The position numbers and the translations under genes were made by a program. This document shows positions 1-5,558 of a DNA stretch of 6,784 nt, in pieces (positions within the stretch are counted from its first letter, which is position 1; each line of letters begins with the position of its first letter). The stretch covers positions 1 to 6,784 of the forward strand of contig JAQSXQ010000099.1 of assembly GCA_029256565.1 (NCBI GenBank). Direction: 5' to 3'. This DNA comes from Mycobacterium sp. (lineage in GTDB: Bacteria > Actinomycetota > Actinomycetes > Mycobacteriales > Mycobacteriaceae). The notes beneath the pieces are model-generated. The model did no database searches, was not told where the DNA came from, and worked only from the letters and a program-made list of their open reading frames with translations.

Positions 1-125
1 CGTCAGGACATCGGTGACATTTCTCGTGGTCCCGCGATGAGGTTGCGGTGGCGGGTGTCATTGCACGAAGAACTCGTCCAGTAAGTCGGCGATCTCGCCT
101 CGCCTGATGACAACCGCGGAAGTGT

Positions 126-164
126 CGCCTTGTCTTGAGGCATCACAGGTGTGAAGCCAAGGCG
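126..164 (-). terminator. Possible rho-independent-like hairpin downstream of the formyltransferase gene
   Basis: Read on the minus strand, 18 nt past the formyltransferase stop codon, a perfect 7-bp arm pair (positions 158-164 with 126-132) encloses a second hairpin. The inner one has arms 150-154 and 143-147 (TCACA/TGTGA, two-base loop), extended by two further G-C pairs. No T-run follows, which is common for mycobacterial terminators but weakens the call. The position just after a stop codon is the main argument. Confidence 0.3.
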
Positions 165-181
165 CGTGGGTGCGGGGTTCC

Positions 182-1120
182 CTACGCCTGCTGCTGCAGA
201 TACCCACCGCGTGCGAACACATCGCTGCCCGTGCGCTCGACGCCGTCGGCGCCCCGCACCCGCGTGATGACCAGGGCACGGTTGGCGCCCCGGTGGGCGT
301 TCGGGCCGCACACCACGGCGCCGCCGCCCTCCTGCACGATCACCCGTCCGACCGTGCCGCCGTACCGCGCCTTCGACGTGTGCGCCTCCAGCACCTCCAG
401 GCGCTCGCCGCGGTAGAACGTGAACGCACGCGGATACGGGGCCGACAGCGCGCGCACGAACCGCTCGAGATCCTCAGCGGGCCAAGAGAGTTCGAGGAGG
501 CTGTCCCGCTCCGAACGCTTGTGGAAGTACGTCTGCTCCTCCCTGTTCTGCGGCCGCCAGACCGGCGTCCCCGATTCCAGCGCGTCGAGCGCGTCGCGAA
601 GGACCTCGGGAATCAGGTCCATGGTCCGCAGCACCAACTCGGTGCCCGTATCGGTGGTTCCGATGGGCAACGACCGCTGGACGAGCACGTCGCCGGTGTC
701 CAAGCCCTCGTCCATGCGATGAACGGTCAGGCCCGTGTGGGTCTCACCGCTGATCAGCGCCCACAGCACGGGGGAGAACCCGGTGCCCCGCGGCAACATC
801 GAGTCGTGAAAGTTCAAGGTGCCGTGCGGCGGTAGGTCGTACAACTCGGCGGGCCACTTGGTGTACCAGCTGTTGACGACGTTGACGTCGGGCTCGGATC
901 GCTTGACGAGATCGATGGTCTCGGCGTCGATCCGGTCGGTGAGATGCACTGGAATGTCGTTCTCGCGGGCGAGTTCCTCGACCGAGTCCGACCAGATCGC
1001 CTTGTAGGACTGCGTACTCGCGGGGTGCGTGACCACCAGCGGGACGTCCTGGTCCAGGTCGAGCAAGGCCTGCAGGGTGCGGCGGCCCCACGTCTGGAAA
1101 CCGAAGAAGACGACGCGCAT
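182..1120 (-). CDS. fxbA: FxbA-like N-formyltransferase (siderophore-type, methionyl-tRNA formyltransferase fold)
   Basis: This 312-aa cytoplasmic enzyme of the formyl-THF-dependent formyltransferase family should transfer a formyl group from 10-formyl-tetrahydrofolate to an amine. The catalytic triad of the family is intact: Asn103 and His105 in LNFHDSMLP and Asp141 in MDEGLDTGD, with the same His-to-Asp spacing of 36 as E. coli Fmt. The N-terminal catalytic domain covers about residues 1-190. A C-terminal Fmt-like domain follows, with RALSAPYPRAFTF at about 223-235. The ATG at 1120 is preceded by GGAGGAA seven bases upstream, a very good ribosome site. Established knowledge: M. smegmatis FxbA is such an enzyme, required for exochelin (a formylated hydroxamate siderophore), and is repressed by IdeR with iron. 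The iron box upstream here argues for that role over the housekeeping initiator-tRNA enzyme. No peptide synthetase is visible nearby, so the exact substrate is inferred. A sugar-amine formyltransferase is the main alternative. Confidence 0.82.
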   Translation of the reverse strand: MRVVFFGFQTWGRRTLQALLDLDQDVPLVVTHPASTQSYKAIWSDSVEELARENDIPVHLTDRIDAETIDLVKRSEPDVNVVNSWYTKWPAELYDLPPHGTLNFHDSMLPRGTGFSPVLWALISGETHTGLTVHRMDEGLDTGDVLVQRSLPIGTTDTGTELVLRTMDLIPEVLRDALDALESGTPVWRPQNREEQTYFHKRSERDSLLELSWPAEDLERFVRALSAPYPRAFTFYRGERLEVLEAHTSKARYGGTVGRVIVQEGGGAVVCGPNAHRGANRALVITRVRGADGVERTGSDVFARGGYLQQQA

Positions 1121-1194
1121 CGCTGAGTTCCTCCATGGAGTCGGGGCCGGACGGGGGTCCCGATCTTCGGGGACGTTGCTGACGCGGCCGGAGG

Positions 1195-1213
1195 TTACCT
1201 TAGCCTAAGCTCA
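1195..1213 (-). promoter_or_regulatory. Putative IdeR (iron) box upstream of fxbA
   Basis: The minus strand reads TGAGCTTAGGCTAAGGTAA, which matches the mycobacterial iron-box consensus TTAGGTTAGGCTAACCTAA at 15 of 19 positions, including the whole core TTAGGCTAA. The site lies 75-93 bp upstream of the formyltransferase ATG. IdeR with Fe(II) binds such sites and represses siderophore genes when iron is plentiful, so the gene is expected to be induced by iron starvation. The site is also 140-158 bp upstream of the divergent ATP-grasp gene, so an effect on that promoter is possible but not shown. Confidence 0.75.
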
Positions 1214-1227
1214 TTCACGATAGTCAA
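1197..1227 (-). promoter_or_regulatory. Candidate fxbA promoter overlapping the iron box
   Basis: On the minus strand TTGACT (1227-1222) resembles a -35 element. TAAGGT (1202-1197) follows after 19 bases as a possible -10 element lying inside the iron box. Occupation of the box would then block RNA polymerase directly. The spacer is longer than ideal, so this is a tentative assignment. Transcription would begin near 1190, giving a leader of about 70 nt. Confidence 0.4.
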
Positions 1228-1353
1228 ATTGGCTTCGCCGACGGGCTGACCCTTCCATCGAAACCCTTCCACCAGCAAACTCACTTACGTAGCCCCCACG
1301 AAGGCGTCAGAGTTTGGTAAGACTTCCAGAATGACCTTGATGGTGCGTTATCG

Positions 1354-2328
1354 ATGACTGAGTTGCTGAAAACGGAGGATCTGGTCCAAGTCGCCGATCG
1401 GCGGCCGGGGCGCCAGCGACTGCAGCAGTCGATCGAGACATTCGTGCGTTGGATGGAACGGGCGGTGCAGGCGTGGACGGCTCGTCTGGTGCCGACGCGT
1501 GTCCTTCGCCACGTCCTCTATCTGGGAATGATTCGCAAACCCGGCAACTTCCGTCGGCCACGCACCTTCAACGAGAAGGCCAACTGGCGCATCTTCAACG
1601 ATCGGCGGGACCGCATCGTCGCCGCGTGCGACAAGATGCGGATGAAGGAGATGGCTCGAGTGGCCTATCCGGGGCCGAAGTTGCGGATCCCGGAGACCTA
1701 CTGGTTCGGAACCGACTTGCGTAGTGCGCCAGACGTCTTCGCACTCCCGCCGTGGGTGTTGAAGCCGAACCACAGCAGCGGGCAGGTGCTCTTCGGCCCC
1801 GACCGGGGAACCGACCTCGACGCGCTCGTCGACCAGACGCGGCACTGGGGGAAGCACACCCCCGTGGCGCTCGGCGAGTGGGGTTACGAGGAAGCGAGGC
1901 CGGGCCTGCTGATCGAGGAACGCATTCCGACCCCCGACGGCGCCGCGCCGACCGACTACAAGTTCTTCGTCTTCGACGGCAGGGTCGAACTCATCCAGGT
2001 GAATCGCGGCCGGTTCACCTCGCAGACGGCCACCTTCCTCGACACCGACTGGAACCGTCTGGACGTGCGCTGGCGGATCATGCCCGTCGCCGACGAACCC
2101 CGCCCACCGGAACTGGAGACGATGCTCGAGATCGCCAGTGCGCTTGGCTCGGGCTGGGACTTCATCAGGATCGACCTCTACGCCGTCGAGGGGACCGTCT
2201 GGTTCGGCGAGTACACCCCGTACCCGGGCAGCGGACTACTTCGTTACCGGCCGATGAGCTTCGACGTCGAGCAGGGCAAGCACTGGAAACTGCCGACACT
2301 CGAGCAGGTGCGGCGCGGGCAACCCTGA
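1354..2328 (+). CDS. TupA-like ATP-grasp enzyme
   Basis: The 324-aa product matches the TupA-like ATP-grasp family, known from teichuronopeptide and other surface-polymer clusters. Family landmarks appear in order: FNEKANW (72-78), CDK (92-94), LKPNHSSG (136-143, the nucleotide-binding strand and loop), LIEER (186-190), DYKFFVFDGR (201-210), DWN (232-234), RIDLY (272-276) and FGEYTPYPGSG (284-294), where the acidic residues would bind Mg-ATP. ATP-grasp enzymes activate a carboxylate as an acyl-phosphate and join it to an amine or similar nucleophile; the substrate here is unknown. The first 60 or so residues are not part of the recognisable core and are basic and helical-looking, with no signal peptide. 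The ATG is the only sensible start after an in-frame stop at 1318-1320, but its ribosome site is poor. The gene diverges from the iron-box formyltransferase gene, which hints at tailoring of the same compound; this is inference. Confidence 0.85.
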   Translation: MTELLKTEDLVQVADRRPGRQRLQQSIETFVRWMERAVQAWTARLVPTRVLRHVLYLGMIRKPGNFRRPRTFNEKANWRIFNDRRDRIVAACDKMRMKEMARVAYPGPKLRIPETYWFGTDLRSAPDVFALPPWVLKPNHSSGQVLFGPDRGTDLDALVDQTRHWGKHTPVALGEWGYEEARPGLLIEERIPTPDGAAPTDYKFFVFDGRVELIQVNRGRFTSQTATFLDTDWNRLDVRWRIMPVADEPRPPELETMLEIASALGSGWDFIRIDLYAVEGTVWFGEYTPYPGSGLLRYRPMSFDVEQGKHWKLPTLEQVRRGQP

Positions 2329-2351
2329 CGGAGCACGCGAGGGTAGGTTGG

Positions 2352-2379
2352 CCGCGAGCCCGGCTTCGGGTGCTCGTGG
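2352..2379 (+). terminator. Strong hairpin after the ATP-grasp gene, possible terminator
   Basis: Arms 2352-2358 and 2373-2379 pair over 7 bp (one G-U), and CCCG 2359-2362 pairs with CGGG 2367-2370. This gives an 11-bp stem with a two-base bulge (2371-2372) and a GCTT loop. It starts 24 nt after the ATP-grasp stop and ends 19 nt before the next likely start. No T-run follows. It could end or attenuate the upstream transcript, or shape the leader of the next gene. Confidence 0.45.
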
Positions 2380-2398
2380 ATGCACCGTGGGAGGCAGC

Positions 2399-3037
2399 GT
2401 GTCAGGGACGAAGGACGCCATCGGGGTCTACGTGTCGACGCGCCGACAGTTGCGCGGCGTCGCCGAGAGTCTGATCGCCGGACCGCAGTACCGCGCCGCG
2501 GGCACCATCCGCCTCGCCGTGCGCCCCGACGGCTTCGCCGCCACCGCTCTGTCACTGTCAGTGCACGCCACCGAGTTCACCTGGCAGGACGACTCGGCCG
2601 CACTGGCCGGTCCGGTCGGGGCGCTCGCCGCGGCCGCAGGCATCGACTACGGCCCGCCGGTCGGGGTGTACGACCTGCGCGAACCGCTGCCCGCCGACGC
2701 CGAACTCGACCTCGACCCCGGCGCGGCCGAGCTGCTGCATCGCTGCCTCTACGCGGGCGGGTTCGCGCTCAAGCAGGCGCTGCCCGAGCAGCATCCGGTG
2801 TTGTGGCCCGAGCACTTCGACGTCGCCGTCACCGAGGCCGAGGTCAACTACGGCGTCTCGGCGGGAGACGAGCATCACCCGCTGCCCTATGCGTACGTCG
2901 GCCCCTGGACGCCCCGCACGGGCGCGTTCTGGAACGCTCCCTTCGGCGCGCTGCGGCCCCTCGATCCCGGCCACGACGTCGACCGCCTCGCCGAGGAGAT
3001 CGCCGGGTTCTTCGCCGAGGGCCGCACCGCCACGTGA
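2399..3037 (+). CDS. Uncharacterised actinobacterial protein with a WPEHFD/NYGVSAGDEHHPLPYAYVGPW region
   Basis: I do not recognise a function. From the GTG at 2399 the product is 212 aa, soluble-looking, acidic and alanine/glycine-rich, with no signal peptide or membrane segment. The C-terminal half holds what looks like the conserved part: LWPEHFDVAV (135-144), NYGVSAGDEHHPLPYAYVGPW (150-170) and FWNAPFGALRPL (177-188), rich in His, Trp, Tyr and Asp. Such clustering could mark a ligand or metal site, but that is a guess. Codon use is typical of a real high-GC gene. GGGAGG four bases before GTG 2399 favours that start. An in-frame TTG at 2348 would add 17 residues, but it has no convincing ribosome site and would put the strong hairpin inside the coding region. 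The next gene begins 43 nt downstream, suggesting co-transcription. Confidence 0.75.
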   Translation: MSGTKDAIGVYVSTRRQLRGVAESLIAGPQYRAAGTIRLAVRPDGFAATALSLSVHATEFTWQDDSAALAGPVGALAAAAGIDYGPPVGVYDLREPLPADAELDLDPGAAELLHRCLYAGGFALKQALPEQHPVLWPEHFDVAVTEAEVNYGVSAGDEHHPLPYAYVGPWTPRTGAFWNAPFGALRPLDPGHDVDRLAEEIAGFFAEGRTAT

Positions 3038-3080
3038 TCGCGACGGAATCGCTGCGAGTGGAAGGGTGTTGCACGCCTAC

Positions 3081-4181
3081 ATGAGTTCCGACCCCGGTGA
3101 GTTGTTCACGCCGTTGACCGTTCGATCGATGACGATCCCCAACCGCTTCGCGATGGCGCCGATGACGCGGCAGGCGTCACCGGGTGGCGTCCCCGGACGT
3201 GACGTCGCCGACTACTACGCGCGTCGGGCGGCCGGTGGAGTCGGCCTCATCGTCACGGAGGGCATCCGACTGGGAGCTGCCGAATCGGCCTACCCCGATT
3301 CAGTGCCCACGCTCGTCGGCGACGACGCCGTGACCGGGTGGCGCGCCGTCACGAACGCAGTGCACTCCCACGGCGCGGTGATCGCCGCGCAGCTCTGGCA
3401 TCAGGGCGGGGAGCGGCACCACGCCGACGGAGTCACCCCCGTCAGCCCGTCCGGCGTCGGCGGCACCGGCAAGCCGCGCGGCCGTGCGCTCACCGCCGAC
3501 GAACTCGTCGACGTCGCCGCGGACTATGCCACTGCCGCGGCGAATGCCAGGGCGGCGGGGTTCGACGCCGTCGAGTTGCACGGCGCACACGGGTACCTGC
3601 TCGACAGCTTTCTGTGGGCCAGAACGAACCTGCGCACGGACGCCTATGGCGGCTCCGCGGTCGAGCGCACGAGGTTCCCCGCGGAGGTGGTCGCCGCGGT
3701 GCGGGCCGCCGTCGGGCCCGACTTCCCGATCGTCTTCCGCTTCTCGCAGTGGAAGGGGACGGACTACGCCGCATCGATCGCCGACGACCCGACCGAACTG
3801 CAGGCGATCCTGGCTCCGCTGCTCGACGCCGGCGTCGACGTCCTGCACCCGTCGACCCGGAGGCACTACGCGGCGGCCTTCCCCGACCTCGATCCGGCGC
3901 TGAGCCTCGCGGGGTGGACGAAGAAGGTGACCGGAGCGCCGGTCATCGCCGTGGGCTCCGTGGGTCTGCAAACTCAGTTCCGCAGCGAGAAGGACGGCGA
4001 GGTCATCAAGCCGGCGTCGGCGGAAACGCTGATCGATCGATTCGCGGCGGGCGAGTTCGACGTCGTCGCGATCGGGCGGGCATTGTTGGCCGACCCCACA
4101 TGGGTCAACCGGCTGCGATCGGGAACCCTGGATGGGTTCGTCGGTTACGACGCCCGCACCGCACTGGCCGCTCTGAACTGA
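3081..4181 (+). CDS. Old Yellow Enzyme-family NAD(P)H:flavin oxidoreductase
   Basis: The 366-aa product is a full-length FMN-dependent ene-reductase of the Old Yellow Enzyme family with a single TIM-barrel domain, expected to be cytoplasmic. Landmarks are ELFTPLTV near the N-terminus, APMTRQAS (26-33, with the Thr that tunes FMN), QLWHQGG (104-110), HGAHGYLLDSFL (167-178), TNLRTDAYGGS (182-192), the C-terminal phosphate-binding AVGSVG (290-295) and IGRALLADP (331-339). His167 and His170 sit where the family binds the substrate carbonyl, and Tyr172 matches the usual proton donor, so it should be active on activated alkenes, nitro compounds or quinone-like substrates. The extra 4Fe-4S/FAD domains of dienoyl-CoA reductase relatives are absent. 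The ATG at 3081 gives the normal N-terminus, but the nearest purine-rich site (GGAAGGG) is 14 nt away. In-frame GTG 3066 or TTG 3069 are alternatives. The physiological substrate cannot be read from the sequence. Confidence 0.92.
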   Translation: MSSDPGELFTPLTVRSMTIPNRFAMAPMTRQASPGGVPGRDVADYYARRAAGGVGLIVTEGIRLGAAESAYPDSVPTLVGDDAVTGWRAVTNAVHSHGAVIAAQLWHQGGERHHADGVTPVSPSGVGGTGKPRGRALTADELVDVAADYATAAANARAAGFDAVELHGAHGYLLDSFLWARTNLRTDAYGGSAVERTRFPAEVVAAVRAAVGPDFPIVFRFSQWKGTDYAASIADDPTELQAILAPLLDAGVDVLHPSTRRHYAAAFPDLDPALSLAGWTKKVTGAPVIAVGSVGLQTQFRSEKDGEVIKPASAETLIDRFAAGEFDVVAIGRALLADPTWVNRLRSGTLDGFVGYDARTALAALN

Positions 4182-4198
4182 GAACACCGAGCCGACAG

Positions 4199-4223
4199 CC
4201 CGTTCGCGCACTGGAACAACGGG
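4199..4223 (+). other. Weak inverted repeat in the oxidoreductase-thioredoxin gap
   Basis: CCCGTT (4199-4204) and AACGGG (4218-4223) can form a 6-bp stem with a 13-nt loop between the flavin oxidoreductase stop and the thioredoxin start. An alternative GTTC/GAAC pairing overlaps it. It may be a weak terminator or leader structure separating the two genes, or chance in GC-rich DNA. Confidence 0.25.
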
Positions 4224-4247
4224 ATGGACCACGACGTTAGGAATGAC

Positions 4248-4613
4248 GTGAGCACGCAAGACATCACTGCCGAGAAGTTCAACGAGACCATCACCGACAA
4301 CGAGATCGTGCTGGTCGATTTCTGGGCCGAATGGTGTGGTCCCTGCAAGGCCTTCGCCCCGACGTTCTCCGCCTCGTCGGACAAGCACCCCGACGTGGTG
4401 CACGCCAAGGTCGACACCGAGGCGGAACCGGGACTCGCCCAGGCGGCCGAGATCCAGGCGATCCCGACCCTGATGGCCTTCAAGAAGGGTCACATGGTGT
4501 TCCGGCACTCCGGGATGCTTCCCGCGAAGGACCTGGACGCCGTCATCTCCCAGATCAAGGACTTCGACATCGAGGCGGCCATCGCCTCGCAGGGCGAAGC
4601 CGACCAGGCCTGA
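4248..4613 (+). CDS. trxB1: Thioredoxin, TrxB1-type (Rv1471 orthologue)
   Basis: This 121-aa protein is a single thioredoxin domain with the canonical WCGPC active site (Trp29, Cys30, Cys33), the buried Asp of LVDFWA (Asp24) and the cis-proline in AIPT (Pro73). It reduces protein disulfides in the cytoplasm, itself being recharged by an NADPH-thioredoxin reductase encoded elsewhere. The phrase FAPTFSASSDKHPDVVHAKVDTEAE is closely similar to M. tuberculosis TrxB1 as I remember it. The following crotonase and ABC-F genes reproduce the Rv1471-Rv1473 order, supporting orthology. A short acidic tail follows the fold (about 106-121). GTG 4248 is preferred because AGGA lies five bases upstream and the resulting N-terminus (MSTQDITAEKF) matches the family. 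An in-frame ATG at 4224 would add eight residues with a weak ribosome site. Confidence 0.93.
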   Translation: MSTQDITAEKFNETITDNEIVLVDFWAEWCGPCKAFAPTFSASSDKHPDVVHAKVDTEAEPGLAQAAEIQAIPTLMAFKKGHMVFRHSGMLPAKDLDAVISQIKDFDIEAAIASQGEADQA

Positions 4614-4626
4614 CCTCCCCGAGGTC
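4612..4626 (+). terminator. Compact hairpin overlapping the thioredoxin stop codon
   Basis: GACCTC (4612-4617) and GAGGTC (4621-4626) are perfectly complementary around a three-base loop, and the left arm begins inside the TGA stop. There is no T-run. It may be a partial terminator or an mRNA-stabilising end that uncouples thioredoxin levels from the crotonase; chance formation is also possible. Confidence 0.3.
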
Positions 4627-4663
4627 CGCGGAACGGGTGCGCGCACGCGATAGCGTGCACGTC

Positions 4664-5491
4664 GTGAGCCAGCAGAACGACGCGCCCCTCGTCCTCGTCG
4701 ACCGGCCGCGGCCAGAGGTCGCAGTGGTCACCCTCAACCGCCCCGAGCGGATGAACTCGATGGCGTTCGACGTCATGGTGCCGCTCAAGGCGGCCCTCGA
4801 CGAACTGACCCACGACAACTCTGTACGCGCCGTGGTGCTGACCGGGGCGGGGCGGGGGTTCTCGTCGGGAGCCGATCACAAGTCGGCCGGGTCGGTCCCG
4901 CACGTCGCCGGCCTCACCAGGCCGACGTTCGCGCTGCGGTCGATGGAGGTGCTCGACGACGTGATCCTCGCCATACGCAAGCTGCACCAGCCCGTCATCG
5001 CGGCGGTCAACGGTGCGGCCATCGGCGGCGGATTGTGTCTGGCACTGGCCTGCGACATCAGGGTCGCCGCCGAGGGCGCCTACTTCCGCGCGGCGGGCAT
5101 CAACAACGGCCTCACCGCGAGCGAACTCGGCCTGTCCTACCTGCTACCACGTGCAATCGGCACCTCGCGGGCGTTCGAAGCCATGCTGACCGGGCGGGAC
5201 ATCGACGCCGCCGAGGCCGAGCGCATCGGACTGGTGTCTCGCACCGTCCCGGACGGCGAGCTGCTGGACACCTGCTACGAGATGGCCGACCGCATCGCGG
5301 GCTTCTCCCGGCCGGGTATCGAGTTGACCAAGCGCACGCTCTGGAGTGGACTGGACGCCGGTAGCCTGGAAGGTCACATGCAGGCCGAAGGTCTTGGTCA
5401 ACTCTACGTGCGTCTGCTCACCGCCAACTTCGAGGAGGCGGTCGCTGCGCGCGCCGAGAAACGACCCGCGGTCTTCACCGACGAGCGCTAG
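4664..5491 (+). CDS. echA12: Crotonase-superfamily protein, EchA12 orthologue
   Basis: The 275-aa product has the enoyl-CoA hydratase/isomerase fold. TLNRPERMNSMAFDVMVPLK (23-42), the CoA and oxyanion-hole strand GRGFSSGADHKSAG (63-76), AVNGAAIGGGLCLALACDIRVA (114-135) and GINNGLTASELGLSYLLPRAIG (145-166) are all nearly identical to M. tuberculosis EchA12 as remembered. It should bind an acyl-CoA thioester. The two catalytic glutamates of classical hydratases (rat E144 and E164) align with Cys125 and Gly145. Ordinary enoyl-CoA hydration is therefore doubtful, and an isomerase, hydrolase or other crotonase reaction is possible. It lies 50 nt after thioredoxin and 67 nt before the ABC-F gene, the same order as in M. 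tuberculosis. The start is uncertain: GTG codons at 4637, 4655 and 4664 are all in frame and none has a strong ribosome site. 4664 gives the most compact family-like N-terminus. Confidence 0.9.
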   Translation: MSQQNDAPLVLVDRPRPEVAVVTLNRPERMNSMAFDVMVPLKAALDELTHDNSVRAVVLTGAGRGFSSGADHKSAGSVPHVAGLTRPTFALRSMEVLDDVILAIRKLHQPVIAAVNGAAIGGGLCLALACDIRVAAEGAYFRAAGINNGLTASELGLSYLLPRAIGTSRAFEAMLTGRDIDAAEAERIGLVSRTVPDGELLDTCYEMADRIAGFSRPGIELTKRTLWSGLDAGSLEGHMQAEGLGQLYVRLLTANFEEAVAARAEKRPAVFTDER

Positions 5492-5540
5492 CTCGAGGAG
5501 TCGACTGCTAGTGACGAGAAGTAACGACGACGAATACACA

Positions 5541-5550
5541 GAGGGGTAGG
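5541..5550 (+). promoter_or_regulatory. Ribosome binding region of the ABC-F gene
   Basis: The purine-rich run GAGGGGTAGG ends eight bases before GTG 5559. It supports this GTG as the start. An in-frame TAG at 5547-5549 rules out any start further upstream. Confidence 0.6.
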
Positions 5551-5558
5551 TCAGCAGC

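Noticed and set aside
1..84. Plus-strand reading frame open from the window edge to TAA at 82-84, possibly the 3' end of a gene convergent with fxbA
   Set aside because: Only 27 codons are available, third-position GC is lower than in the clear genes, and the residues match no family I know. Sequence to the left would decide it.
58..279. Minus-strand frame ending in GEIADLLDEFFVQ, which reads like a real protein C-terminus
   Set aside because: It overlaps the 3' end of the confident formyltransferase gene in another frame, has no ribosome site and only a short non-overlapping part. It could be a decayed remnant, but nothing confirms it.
182..1120. Housekeeping methionyl-tRNA formyltransferase (fmt)
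   Set aside because: The fold and catalytic residues fit, but an iron box upstream and the absence of the usual def/pri/rsmB-type neighbours favour a specialised FxbA-type enzyme.
3300..4646. Long minus-strand open frame of 448 codons opposite the oxidoreductase and thioredoxin genes
   Set aside because: It is antisense to two genes with clear catalytic motifs, and its composition (Arg, Gly, Asp, Val) is typical of mirror frames in high-GC DNA.
5482..5495. CGAGC/GCTCG inverted repeat around the echA12 stop codon as a terminator
   Set aside because: The stem is only 5 bp, flanking bases do not pair and there is no T-run. Small palindromes like this are frequent at this GC content.
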